NCBI RefSeq assembly: GCF_003255815.1
Contig: NC_037668.1
Coordinates: 83,835,915 to 83,899,914 of the forward strand
DNA length: 64,000 nucleotides
Direction: 5' to 3'
Origin: Theropithecus gelada
Lineage: Eukaryota > Chordata > Mammalia > Primates > Cercopithecidae
This document shows positions 1-10,186 of the stretch, one piece after another. The first letter of the stretch is position 1. Every line of letters begins with the position of its first letter. A program made the translations under genes and the position numbers. Below the pieces are notes generated by a model that had not been told where the DNA came from, searched no databases, and worked only from the letters and a program-made list of their open reading frames with translations.

Positions 1-112
1 TGATAAAGTGGGAATGGTTAATGGGTACACACAGTTAGACAGACTGAATAAGACCTAGTATTCAATAGCACCGTAGGGAAACTCTAGTTAAAAATAAAAT
101 ATTATGTATTTT

Positions 113-448
113 GGCCAGGCACGGTGGCTCATGCCTGTAATCCCAGCACTTTGAGGGGCTGAGGAGGGCAAATTACGAGGTCAGGAGATGGAGACCATTC
201 TGGTTAACACAGTGAAACCCCATCTCTACTAAAAATACAAAAAAAAAAAAAAAATTAGCCGGGCATGGTGGCGGGTGCCTGTAGTCCCAGCTACTCGGGA
301 GGCTGAGGCAGGAGAATGGTGTGAACCCAGGAGGCGGAGCTTGCAGTGAGCAGAGATCGTGCCACTGCACTCCAACCTGGGCGACAGAGCAAGACTGCAT
401 CTCAAATAAAATAAAATAAAATAAAATAAAATAAAATAAAATAAAATG
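113..448 (+). mobile_element. AluY-type SINE, full length, inserted in the L1 tail
   Basis: Complete left and right monomers are present (start ggccaggcacggtggctc, 'ttacgaggtcaggag', 'gtcccagctactcggga'). A middle A-run separates them and the tail has evolved into a (TAAAA)n array at about 402-447. The 16-bp target-site duplication is aaatattatgtatttt at 97-112 and aaatattatatatttt at 449-464, one mismatch. The 'cgaggtcaggagat' version of the left arm fits AluY. The insertion separates two halves of an L1 3' UTR, so it is younger than that L1. Confidence 0.95.
402..447 (+). repeat. (TAAAA)n microsatellite in the Alu tail
   Basis: About nine near-perfect copies of a TAAAA-type pentamer extend the A-rich tail of the Alu. 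The array grew from the poly(A) tail after insertion and is likely length-polymorphic. Confidence 0.9.
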
Positions 449-720
449 AAATATTATATATTTTAAAATAACTAAAAGAGTAAAATTAAAGTATTCCTAA
501 TACAAAAAAAAGATAAATTCTTGAGATGATGAATACCCCAATTACCCTAATTTGATCATTATACATTGTATTCCTGTATCAAAACATCATACATACCTCA
601 TAAATATGTAACTATTATATAACTATTGTACCCTCACAGTAATTAAAATTTTTTTAAATTTAAAAATACTTACAAAAAAGAAATGAGGGAAGAAGGAAGC
701 CATATTAGACATTAACTAAA

Positions 721-756
721 ATCTGATTTATAAAATGGGCATAATAGTAGTGCTAC
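721..756 (+). repeat. MIR SINE, 5' piece, interrupted by an LTR
   Basis: 'tataaaatgggcataatagta' corresponds to the 'tgtaaaatggggataataatagta' part of the MIR core. It stops exactly at the 4-bp duplication flanking the ERV1 LTR and resumes after it at 2363. Confidence 0.7.
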
Positions 757-2358
757 TGATGGCAGCAGCAGCCTGTATAGAGAGGCTGCTGCCATGACGC
801 TGGCTGCAGTAGGAGAGGTATGGCCATGGCTGCATGCTGCATGGAGCCAGTGGGAGTCAGGAACAGGTGGAAGAACCACCACCTTCTGAATTGGAAGGGC
901 AGGAGCCTTGTGCTCCCTGGGTGCAGCTGCAGATGCCCAGCCATGGCTGCAGACTGGAGCATCCCTGTACTCTTGGAGGCCAGAAGCAGACAGGAGCCCC
1001 CACGCTCCCAGGTGCAGGCTGAGGAGTGCCTGCTCCCCTACAGGCTCGGGAGTTTCTGCTCCTGCTCTGTGGCCACTCCCCACTCCCAGTGCCCACTCTG
1101 ATCTCAGAGCAAAGTTGAGGCTGAGGCTGGGTGATGTCGCAACTCAGCTTGGATGTTCCCAAGCTCAGGGCAACACTGACACGCCAGGCCCCTGCTGCCT
1201 AGACTCCCTCCAGACTTTCAGTGCCAATGAGCATAGGAGGGAAGCTGGCCGGAGCGGGGGGTGGGGTGGGGCGGGGTGCCTGAGGGCAGCTTGGCACTGG
1301 CCTGCAGGCACCCCTGGGCAAGAACAGCCTAAGCGGCTTAAACAGTGGTAGGAGGCAGACAGCTCCTGGGTGAAAAAGGGTGGGTTCCCAGTGAAGCCCC
1401 ACCTTCAAGCCCAGGAAGGTCTGAAGCCTAGGAGCAGGGCTACCAGTCCCGCAGACAGGAGGGAGAACATATGGCACTTTTTCCCCAGCCCACCCATGGC
1501 CACCCATGGACCAATCGGCACACACTTCCTCCCTTCTGAAGCCCATAGAAACTCTGGACTCAGCCAGACTTGAGCATACACTGGGGACGGTCAGCTGCGG
1601 AGAAGAGCTACCCACTGCAGGGTCTCCTTTTAGGTGAGAGCTGGGCGGACATCAGGATGACAAGCTGCAGTCAGGACGCCCTGCCTGTGGAGAGGAGCTA
1701 TCCACTGCAGGTCTCTTCTGAGCTATTCCGTCATGTAATAAAGCTCCTCTTCACCTTGCTTACCCTCCATTTGTTCATGTACCTCATTCTTCCTGGGTGC
1801 AGGACGAGAACTTGGGACCCACTGAATGGCAGGGCTAAAAGAGCTGTAACATAAATAGGGCTGAAACATGCCCCTTGCTCACCACGTTGTGGGTGACAAG
1901 AAGGAGAGAAGAAGAGAAGAGCTGTGGCCTTTTGGGAAGCCCAAACTTAGGAGTTCCCTGAGCCAGGACTGTGACACCCTCTCCGGGGCTCTGTGGTTCC
2001 TGGAGTCACCAAGCTTCCAGGCACCACCATGTTCCCTGGTGCTAGCCATGGAAACCACTACTTGCCATATGTCTGGTCCAGCCATGGCCTCAAAGGGAGC
2101 CAGTGGCTGTACAGGTGCCTGGAGCTGCCTGCCCTGTTGCAGCCAGTATACCTGGCTGTGTGTGATGGCTGGACCCCATGCTCTCTCGCTCAGGTACCCC
2201 TCACTGCTCCACTTGCCCTTGGCAGGCATGGGATCCAGGCCGGTAGCACAACCTTTCAGGCAGTGTGGGCCCAGTGGGCCCCAGCAAAACTTGGGCAAAG
2301 GCACCACTGGTCACACAGGTTTCTGGCTGGTGAAGTGACATCCCAAGATTCCGTAACA
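757..2358 (+). mobile_element. Solo ERV1-type LTR, 1.6 kb (MER52/LTR12-like)
   Basis: This is an endogenous retroviral LTR without internal sequence. It begins TGATGG and ends GTAACA, so TG...CA termini are kept. It is flanked by the 4-bp duplication CTAC (753-756 and 2359-2362), as expected for a gammaretrovirus-like integrase. Internal landmarks are a CCAAT motif near 1511, a polyadenylation signal at 1737-1742, and the LTR-typical text 'gaacttgggacccac' near 1809. The great length and the 'acttcctcccttctgaagccca' stretch suggest MER52, but the subfamily is not proven. The long translations inside it (for example 1868-2338) are chance frames. No gag, pol or env lies beside it, so it is a recombined solo LTR. 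Confidence 0.8.
1737..1742 (+). promoter_or_regulatory. LTR polyadenylation signal AATAAA
   Basis: 'gtaataaagctcctcttcac' places AATAAA just before the R/U5-like part of the solo LTR. The CCAAT motif about 230 bases upstream gives the normal retroviral U3-R order. Current activity is unknown. Confidence 0.5.
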
Positions 2359-2362
2359 CTAC

Positions 2363-2455
2363 TTTGCAGAATGCTGTGAGATTTAAATGAATTAATACAT
2401 GAAAAATGCAGAGGAGCCCTAGTTTAATAGACATTAATTATTAGAATTGTTATTG
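2363..2455 (+). repeat. MIR SINE, 3' piece, after the LTR
   Basis: 'tgagatttaaatgaattaatacatgaaaaatgcagagg' with a following 'attattagaattgttatt' matches the MIR part 'gaggattaaatgagttaatacatgtaaagc'. It continues the MIR fragment that stops at 756, so the LTR landed inside a MIR. Confidence 0.7.
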
Positions 2456-3483
2456 TACCACATTTTCCTGCTAGTTTAACTATTTTGTTGTAGGTAGAGA
2501 ATCCTTGTCAGAATTTATGGACTCCTGTTATTTCACTGCTTACAAATGATTTAGAGTGAGATGTAAATCCCAGAGTAACCTGTGCCCTTCCCTCTCACCA
2601 GCTGAAGGTATTTCAATCCTAGGAGCTGGGACCACTTTACCATAATTTATCTAAACAATGTAACAAATTTTATGACTGGAACACTGGTGCCCATTACAGT
2701 CAACAGATTTTTTCCTAGTTCTATGCTCTATTTTATATTCACATTAAAGTATAAATATTTTCCATCCATACATTGTGTTTAGACCATCAAATAAAATCTT
2801 CTTCCCAAAATTATCATTTCATTGAGCTACATACATTTTTCCCTTGATTTTGTTCATGCTGTTGAAGGTAATTTGTACATTATTTCATTCTGTGTTGTAA
2901 GGAGTAATGAAGTAGCTGAGACCTTCTGAGAATCAATGGTAAATTAATTTGGCTCTGCCCATCTCACTGAAGGCCAGAATTGTGATGTGTCTATCAATTA
3001 TCATCTAGATGCCTGAGAGCAAGTGTGAGCTTGAGAGCTTATTTGTATTGACTTATATTTCACCACGCTAGATTTTATATACTATACTGTGCTTTGTTCC
3101 CTTAGCAACAATAATGCTTTGTTTTTCAAAAGCAAATATCCAGTATTGCTTAAAGCCTTATCCTTTTGATAGTGTATTCTCAATATGTGAACTGATTGAA
3201 AATCTATCATTGAGCATATCCAGTTATATATATTTTTTGAATGGCTGATATGTCCATAAAATATGCTACAAAGAGAAGACATAAAACATAGTCCTGAACT
3301 TGGATGTCATAAAAATAATAGTAAGAGATAGAAAAAAATAGAGATATGTTCAAGATATACATTTAGCAGAGAGTAGGAATGTATTTAGTTGTTGAGAGAT
3401 ATCAGGAAAGGATTCACAGATAATTCTGATATAACAGTTTTGAAGAATGAAGTTTATCAAACAGGGTAAAAAAATACCATATT
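2456..3483. other. Unassigned AT-rich sequence
   Basis: No repeat family, coding frame or structured RNA is recognisable. Short open frames such as the minus-strand one at 3082-3282 look like chance. Confidence 0.6.
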
Positions 3484-3867
3484 TGTCTTAGTTCATTTTC
3501 TGCCGCTATAACAGAATACCACAGACTAGGTAATTTTTATATATATATAAAATTAGTTTATTTGGCTCATGATTCTGGAGGAAGTTCAAGAGCATGAGAC
3601 CAACAGCAGCTCAGCATTTGGTGAAGGCCTTCTTGCTGCTTCATAACATTGTGGAAGGGCAGCAGAGTGCACGTAAGAAGAGCAAAGAGAGGAAAAGGGG
3701 GCAGAACTCCTGCAATAACTAACTCACTTTTTTTGATAAAGGCATTAATCCATTCATGAGGGTGGCATCCCATAATCTAATCACTTCTTTAAGGTCCTGC
3801 TTCTCAACACTGTTACATGGCAATTAAGTCTCCACATGAGTTTTGGCAGGACATTGAAACCATAGAA
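3484..3867 (-). mobile_element. MaLR LTR (MSTD/MLT1A-like), solo
   Basis: On the plus strand it reads as the reverse complement of a MaLR LTR: 'tgtcttagttcatttt', 'tataacagaataccacagac', 'ctcatgattctggagga', 'attaatccattcatgaggg', 'ttaaggtcctgc'. It is flanked by a perfect 5-bp duplication ATATT (3479-3483 and 3868-3872), the length expected for MaLR/ERVL integration. The consensus terminal 'gca' has decayed to 'gaa'. Confidence 0.85.
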
Positions 3868-4024
3868 ATATTCAAAAGTATTAAATTATGCAATAATATT
3901 CTGTTTATGAAAATTAAAGACTTTTCACACATTTATGAAAGCTTTCTCATGAACCATAAATGCATATATGTATATTTAAAATATAAACCTTGAAATATAA
4001 ATATTTTCCATCTACCTTGTACTG

Positions 4025-4420
4025 GTTAACTTGCTGAATAAAATATTACCCCAAAACTCAGTGGCTTAAAACAACAGCCTTTTATTATTGCTTATGTTTC
4101 TACAAGTCCACCAGAGGTCTGCCGACAACTAATCTAGGTGGACTCTGAGGGCAGCTCTGCTCCATGTGTCTCTTATTCTCCTCCTGTGACTAGTGGGTTG
4201 CTTGAGCAGGTTCTTCTCATGGTGATGGCAGATGTATAGCTGGAAACACTGGAGGCTTCTTAAGACCTAGGCTGAGAACTGGTATACTGTCATTTCCATC
4301 ATCTTTCACTGTCCCAAGCAAGTTACATGGTCAAGTATCAAGTCAAGGGGCAGGGAAGTATATTCCATCCATTATGAGGCCATGGCAAAGATGTATATGG
4401 CGGCACAGGTGAAAAATCAA
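4025..4420 (-). mobile_element. Old MLT1-like LTR
   Basis: 'ccccaaaactcagtggcttaa' followed by 'aacaacagccttttattattg', 'aagacctaggctgagaactg' and 'gcaaagatgtat' matches the reverse complement of the older MLT1 LTR type. Divergence is high and no target duplication was found. Confidence 0.55.
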
Positions 4421-5439
4421 GGCTATTAACAGAATTTACTTCATACCTGCAGCAAGAATCTGCAGTGGCTTACAACAAAAGGTATAGAGAGGGTCTATTA
4501 CTAAAAAGTTGGTCTAAAATTGACCATTTACAGTACCACACCAGGTCAAAGGAAACTATTGTCATCAGGCCTGGTTATGACTTGTGAGATTCCTGATAGT
4601 CAAGGCAAAAGGGAAAGGAAAGTAAGATATCTGAGAAAAGGAAGAGTAGCAATTTGTGATGAAAATTAAATACATGCATATATATCTAACTCAGCAATAT
4701 ATTTACTGTAGATGTATACATTCACATATATTTCACATAGTTAGAAAATGGACTGTTAGCATATTAAAAGACAAATTCTTAATCTAATAATCTCATACGC
4801 ACCCATCATTTATGCTCTCTCTTTCAAATATTGTTCTTACTTTTTTCAAAAAAAAAAAAATTGAGATCTGAGACTTTTTCCCCTTTTATTCAGAGTTATC
4901 TCTGTTTGTAGGGTCATTTAATTATAAAGAACAGACCATCCCTTTTACCTCTGAAGAGTACCCTGTTTTTCAGCCAAGAGAGACCAGACAAAGATAACCA
5001 GGCAGATTTTTTTTTCACCCCTAGTGTCTGACTGGATGACAAAGAAGTCTGGTACTTCAGCCAAGTTGTCTACCAACATTTCCTATTCTTCACTTGCTAT
5101 TAGTTGCCTGGTCACAAGAAGAAAAGCAAAACAAAACAGTCTTCATCAACATATGGACATCTTACTTTCCCACTTAATAAATATTTGGGTCTATCTGTTG
5201 CCTCACATCCCGTGTGAGCTGGTATAAGAACCAGTCTGACTATTTTGTATAGAAACAAACACTTAGATATGTGCCTTTGGGCAAATATCTGCAACACTGG
5301 TAATACCTTGCATACGTATACTTTTTTCACTTTCTCAGACAAGTGGCAACATGGTGAAATTGAAAGGTTTGGTTCTGTAACAGCCTCCAATGTTGTCTTA
5401 TTTACTTACTCTGTGTGAAACAGAAACATCAGTTAATAT
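4421..5439. other. Unassigned sequence
   Basis: Mostly AT-rich, with an A12 run near 4849-4861. The plus-strand frame at 5024-5227 has no recognisable domain. I see no repeat family I can name. Confidence 0.5.
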
Positions 5440-5588
5440 ATTAGAATCTCAGTTTTTTCATTGGTAAAAGTGATGACAATTATATATACTTTTAAGTATG
5501 GTTAAAAGGATTAACACTGAGAGAGAGTGTGTGTTTGGCAGGGTGGTAGCACATATTAAGTATTATTCAACAAATGTTAGGCTCCTTT
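5440..5588 (+). repeat. MIR SINE fragment
   Basis: 'agaatctcagttttttcatt', 'ggattaacactgagag' and 'gcacatattaagtattattc', 'aacaaatgttaggctcc' follow the MIR order from the 'cctcagtttcctcat' motif to its 3' end. Confidence 0.65.
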
Positions 5589-5677
5589 CCTGTACAAAGT
5601 CAGAACGACTATCCTTATTCATTAATGAAACACAAGCTAAGAACCTGTGACATATCAAAAAGAGTAAATGAAACAAA

Positions 5678-5785
5678 TAAGAAAACTGAACTATAAAATT
5701 AGAAGTAAGTTTCCAGGGGTCACACAAGAGAAAGACCTTAAGGCTAGAAACCATATTTCCTGGTTCTCAATCCATTGTCTATTCT
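5678..5785 (-). repeat. Probable MIR fragment, antisense
   Basis: 'aagaaaactgaac', then 'ggtcacacaaga', then 'tttcctggttctcaat' resembles the reverse MIR order (gaaactgaggc ... ggtcacacagc). It is diverged and short. Confidence 0.4.
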
Positions 5786-5800
5786 ATTGCTATAGTTTAG

Positions 5801-5842
5801 ATTCATTCATTCATTCATTCACTCATCCATTCCTCCATTAAT
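5801..5842 (+). repeat. (TTCA)n simple repeat, degenerate
   Basis: 'attcattcattcattcattc' followed by imperfect copies ('actcatccattcctccatt'). It could be an old L2-type terminal repeat in antisense. Confidence 0.7.
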
Positions 5843-6503
5843 CATTTCCACTCATTCTATTCAAGGGCTTCTTATATAGCTGTATAGGTTGTATATGTCA
5901 TAACAGCTGTGTGACCTGGCCTCTTCCAAACTTCATAAACCACAGCCTTCCAACGCTTACTATAGCATTGTTCTTATTCTAGCTACCCTGTGCATTTTTG
6001 TTTGTTTGTATTGAAATTATGTACCATATTATTAGTCTTAGTAATAAGTTCAAATGAAGAGTGACAAGTGAGACTTTGTATCTTCCCTCTCATTCAGGTA
6101 TTCTCTCTTTGCCTCCTCAGAAGTTCATTTAAATAAAAGTAATCAATGTATCTACGTTGGCACTTGGGGATAGCCCAGCCTGAAAAACTTCTATAAAATG
6201 TGTCCCTTGTGCTACAGTTAGCTAACGCATCATTAAACAGAGGAACAAATTCTATGCAGCAGGTTTGTGATACTAGCATTGAGTTCCTTCTCACTGAGGA
6301 GGAAGGTTTTAGCCAGGGACAATTTCAATTTTGGTCTGGTCTCAACTGCTCATTCTTCCAAACTATTCAGATTAGCTTCTGAGTCTTTCCCCCATTATGG
6401 ACCTAAAACAGTTTTGCTCTGGGATACTGATTATTTGCAATGGGAGCTCTCTATACTATTTTTATGAAACTGTGTTTTTCAGGGTTTACTTCAAATATTG
6501 AGG
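5843..6503. other. Unassigned sequence
   Basis: No repeat or gene recognised. A few short open frames overlap one another on both strands (6094-6294 minus, 6200-6382 plus), which is typical of chance. Confidence 0.5.
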
Positions 6504-7214
6504 TATATTAGTCTGTTCTTACACTGCTATAAATAAATACCTGAGAATGGGTGATTTATAAAGAAAAGAGGTTTAGGGCTGGGCGCAGTGGCTCACGCCT
6601 GTAATCCTAGCACTTTGGGAGGCCGAGGTGGGCAGATCACGAGGTCAGGAGATCGAGACCATTCTGGCTAACACAGTGAAACCCCGTCTCTAATAAAAAT
6701 ACAAACAAAAACTAGCCGGGCGTGATGGCAGGTGCCTGTAGTCCCAGCTACTCAGGAGGCTGAGGCGGGAGAATGGCGTGAACCCAGGAGGCAGAGCTTG
6801 CAATGAGCTGAGATAGTACCACTGCACTCCAGCCTGGGCGACAGAGTGAAACTCCGTCAAAAAAAGAAAAAAAAAGAAAAAAAAAGAGGTTTAATTGGCT
6901 TGTGGTTCCGCGTACTGCACAGAAAGCATGTTGTTGGCTTCTGCTGGGCTTCGGGGAAGTCTCAGGAAACTTACAATTATGGTGGAAGGCGGAGTGGGAG
7001 TGAGCACCTCATATGGCCAGAGCAGGAAGAAGTGGAGGGAGATGCCACATACTTTTAGGCAACCAGACTCATGAGAACTCACTACCACAAGAACAGCACC
7101 AAGGGGGAAATCCACCCCCATGATCCAATCACCTCCTACTAGGCCTCATCTCCAACACTGGGGTTTATAATTCAACATGAGATTTGGGCAGAGAGACAGA
7201 CCTAAACCATATCA
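6504..7214 (-). mobile_element. THE1/MST-type MaLR LTR, split by an AluY
   Basis: The plus strand shows the reverse complement of a THE1/MST LTR: 'tattagtctgttcttacact', 'gagaatgggtgatttataaa', [Alu], 'ggtttaattggcttgtggtt', 'gagatttgggcagagagaca', 'ctaaaccatatca'. A perfect 5-bp duplication TGAGG flanks it (6499-6503 and 7215-7219). Without the Alu it is about 390 bp, close to the usual LTR length. Confidence 0.9.
6576..6881 (+). mobile_element. AluY SINE nested in the MaLR LTR
   Basis: Full-length dimer with 'gatcacgaggtcaggagat', 'cgtctctaataaaaatac' and a tail of A-runs interrupted by G. The target duplication aaaagaggttta is exact (6564-6575 and 6882-6893) and lies within the host LTR, so the Alu is the younger insertion. 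Confidence 0.95.
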
Positions 7215-7219
7215 TGAGG

Positions 7220-8124
7220 ATTCTTTAAATAATTGATAAGGAAGTTTTGCTTGGTCTCCAGATACTAACAAATGACAGGTAAAAAGTTACTAAATAGCAA
7301 GTCTTCATTTTTATTTCTGCTTATAGGACCCAACAGATTTTTGGTGGTCTGTGTACTCAGGCCAGCTGCCTCTTTGTTTTTCATTTAAAGCTTAGTATGT
7401 ATCTTTTTGTCTGTCTTTTAAAAATACATATGTTATTTCTTCCATTGTATGGCAGGAGGAAATATTTTAAAAGGCCTTGAGTTAGGAAGGGTAAATTTCT
7501 GGATGGAGTCCAAGATTACAGCAGCCTCCTCCACTGGGGAGAAACCTAGACAACATTAAATTTCCCATGTAGCATCATTAAACATTCTCTTTGTTGCCCT
7601 AGTTCATGATTTTATTGTTTAACCAGTTCACACTGACAGTCTTGTGGGCTACAGTTCTGTTTGACTGTCGAGTACATACTATTTCCATTATATTACATTC
7701 CAATATGTTCTAAAGGAACATGATATATGTGTGCATGGAGGAAACGTAAGTGACACCAAGTGGGCAACTATATTTCTCCTTGAATCTGACTTAATTTTAA
7801 GGATTGACTTTTTCCCCTCCTGGTAGCAAATTGTCATTAATTGTTCACCTTCACTTTGATATCCTATGTTTTGTACCTCTTCAAATTTTACAAGATTTTA
7901 AAACCCTGGTTCCTCCATTCCAGCTAATGGGAACTATTTTGCTTTTTTGCTATTTTGAAATTTCACAGGCTTTGAAGTTGATGTATTTTTATATTACTTT
8001 GTTCAGAAAAGTAGCTAACACCATTTAATAACTACCGTACACTTGGCTAGCTTCTTGCTTGCTTCTTTGTTTCAGAGGAATCAATAGTTTCTTTTCATTA
8101 AATTGTTAATAAGCATACAGATTA
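7220..8124. other. Unassigned sequence
   Basis: AT-rich, without a recognisable element. The plus-strand frame at 7804-8028 (74 codons, hydrophobic) lies in T-rich DNA and is not supported as a gene. Confidence 0.5.
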
Positions 8125-8240
8125 ATAATGACTTTCTTGAGGGCAGAAATTAGGACTTTCATTTTATTGAATCCTCAGGATATAACCCAAAAACTGGCCA
8201 CAGAGTTAATGTTTTATAAATATATGTTGCTTATTCTCAT
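8125..8240 (+). repeat. L2 LINE 3' end fragment
   Basis: 'cttgagggcagaaattagga', 'attgaatcctcaggatat', 'gttttataaatatatgttg' follow the L2 tail order (cttgagggcagggac ... ccccagcgcctag ... aataaatatttgttg). Confidence 0.6.
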
Positions 8241-8318
8241 CTTAAGTAGAAAAAAACCCATCAAATAATAGACATAAAACACAAAAATTAATGAAAGTGT
8301 AAAAACTACACAGGTGAG

Positions 8319-8695
8319 TGATATGGTCAGGCTTTGTTTCCCCACCCAGATCTCATCTTGAATTGTAGTTCCCATAATCCCCATGTGTCAAGGGAGAGAC
8401 CGGGCGGAGGTAACTGAATCATGGGAGTGGTTTCCCCAACTGAATCATGGGAGTGGTTTCCCCAGTGCTATTCTTGTTGATAGTGAGTTCCCAAGAGATC
8501 TTTTACACTTCTCTCTGCACTTCTCCTTCCTGCCATCTTGTGAAGAAGGTGCCTTACTTCCCCTTTGCCTTCTGTCATGATTGTAAGTCTCCTGAGGACT
8601 CCTCGGCCATGTGGAACTGTGAGTCAATTAAATCTCTTTATAAATTACCCAGTCTCAGGCAGTTTTTTATAACAGTATGAAAATGGACTAATACA
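8319..8695 (+). mobile_element. MST/THE1-type MaLR LTR, solo, with an internal 26-bp duplication
   Basis: Starts 'tgatatggtcaggctttgt' and ends 'ggactaataca'. It includes 'cagatctcatcttgaattg', 'gtagttcccataatcccca' and 'ctttataaattacccagtct'. The flanking 5-bp duplication is GTGAG (8314-8318) and GTGGG (8696-8700). A 26-bp unit starting 'aactgaatcatggga' occurs twice in tandem (8412-8437 and 8438-8463). The polyadenylation motif is not preserved. Confidence 0.9.
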
Positions 8696-8945
8696 GTGGG
8701 TAAGAACATGGATTTTAGAGCCACACAGTTCCAAGTCCAAATCCTGGATATGCTACTGGATAATGATGTAATCTGGATAAGTTAATGATGTCTCTGTCTT
8801 TGTGTCCTTATCTGTAAAATGCAGATAATATCTGTCTTATAAAATTTTAATGAAAACTGAATAAGATAGTGCATGTAAGCACAATAATTAGCTCATAGTT
8901 AACACTCAATAAATAGTATATATCATGTTAATTATTAGCAGTAAT
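8696..8945 (+). repeat. Near full-length MIR SINE
   Basis: All MIR landmarks occur in order: 'gtgggtaagaacatggattt', 'agagccacacagttccaag', 'tatctgtaaaatgcagata', 'gcatgtaagcac', 'cactcaataaatagta'. The MST LTR sits at its 5' edge and may have cut off the first bases. Confidence 0.85.
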
Positions 8946-9039
8946 ATCAATATTAGTATTATTAATAGTATTAATATCAATATTGGAATAGTGATCCTTT
9001 TTGGTATCAGATCCTAATTCTAACATTTACTAGGGTTTT

Positions 9040-9310
9040 TCTCCAAGTTTTATTGAGTTATAATGTACAAATTTAAATATATGTGTATTTAAGATGTACA
9101 ACACAGCGTTTTGATATAACTATACTTTGTGTAATGATTTCCACAATCAAGTTAATTAACATATGTAATCTCATATAATTATTATACTATTTTCTTTTTT
9201 TGTGGTAAGAACACTTAAGATCTACTTTCTTAGCAAATTTCAAGTACGTAATGCGTGATTATTAACAATAATCACCATGCTGTACAATAGATCTTCAAGC
9301 TTATTCTTTG
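9040..9310. repeat. Old L1-related sequence
   Basis: 'ttttattgagttataatgta', 'aagatgtacaacacagcgtt', 'caccatgctgtacaatagat' match a sequence I associate with the 5' regions of old L1M/L1ME elements. The orientation relative to L1 was not resolved. Confidence 0.6.
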
Positions 9311-10161
9311 TAAGCTGAAAGCTATTTGTTCTGTGGCCTGTGTCAGGTAAGGTCTTTTGAGAAGCTAATGCCAAGACAGGATTAGATGTGCAAGAGGCTT
9401 GTTGTGGAAAGTGGTTATGAAGGACAAAGATGGATGGAACAAGAGAAGGCAGGTGATGCCATTCTGGCACCTGTGAAAGGGGAGTGGGAAGGAAGGAGGC
9501 TGTTGTAGGAGCTGCAGTTCTGAGTACTGTCCTAAGAAATTCCTAGCTAGGCCAATGCAGGGTCTCACAGCAGATTTTTAGGATTCCTGCATTGAGCAGG
9601 GGTAGACTAACTATGGAGCCACTGCTGTATTCTGTCATGTCCTGGAGGCATGGCCTTAGCATGAGTGCCAAGATCTGAAGATGCAGCCACATTTTCACCT
9701 ATGCTACCAGCAGCAGCTTTTCCTGAATGGAGATCTGAGTAGTGCACCTCCATGCCCACCCCTTGGTCTTAAGGTCTATTTTTCCACTTGTTAGAGTCTC
9801 TGTTTGTCATCAGTGGCATAAGCAATACACACAAAAAATTCCATTGAGGTACTGTAAGATTTCACTTGGGTGATTTACCTGAAGTACCTGGATATAGTCA
9901 AGTGTTCAGAAAATGTTCATTCCTTTCCTTTTCTCCCAGTTTTTCCTTCTAGTTTTAACTTCCCATCCGATAAAGGTAGATACCCAATCTTTTCTGAATA
10001 CTTTTAGTGTCAAGATTCCAGCAAATAGCTCAACCTGGAAAAATCCTCACTTTTGTCTCATCTTGTAATCTTGGGTAAGATGTACTGACTGAAGTTGAAT
10101 TACCCAGTTAATGGCTTTGGCCCTCTTGTTCCTTTATCTATGCAGACAGCCTTGGAAAGAG
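9311..10161. other. Unassigned, probably an unnamed old repeat
   Basis: 9320-9790 has the look of an interspersed repeat ('aatgccaagacaggattaga', 'tgcaagaggcttgttgtgga', 'gtctcacagcag') but I cannot give a family. The minus-strand frames at 9240-9470 and 9365-9568 overlap it and have no recognisable domain. Confidence 0.4.
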
Positions 10162-10186
10162 AAAAAAAAAAAAAAAAAAAAAAAAA
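10162..10186 (+). repeat. Poly(A) tract, A25
   Basis: An uninterrupted run of 25 A follows 'cttggaaagag'. It could be the tail of an unrecognised retrotransposed insertion on the plus strand. No clear target duplication was seen. Confidence 0.8.

Larger units (their letters stand above)
1..655 (+). repeat. L1 LINE 3' UTR/tail (L1PB/L1MA-like), split by an AluY
   Basis: The text before and after the Alu reads as one L1 3' end. The left part holds 'ggttaatgggtaca' and 'gaataagacctagtatt'. The right part holds 'aaaataactaaaagagta', 'gatgatgaataccccaatt', 'cctgtatcaaaacatc' and 'cataaatatgtaa', then a T-rich/A-rich end near 650. This order is typical of primate-era to late eutherian L1 3' UTRs. 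The rest of the element lies off the left edge. The subfamily is uncertain; the L1 identity is fairly secure. Confidence 0.75.

Noticed and set aside
908..1351. 147-codon plus-strand open frame
   Set aside because: Lies entirely inside the solo ERV1 LTR, which does not code. GC-rich LTR DNA produces chance frames on both strands here.
1868..2338. 156-codon plus-strand and 142-codon minus-strand frames
   Set aside because: Both cover the same 3' part of the LTR on opposite strands. No domain, and LTR context explains the open frames.
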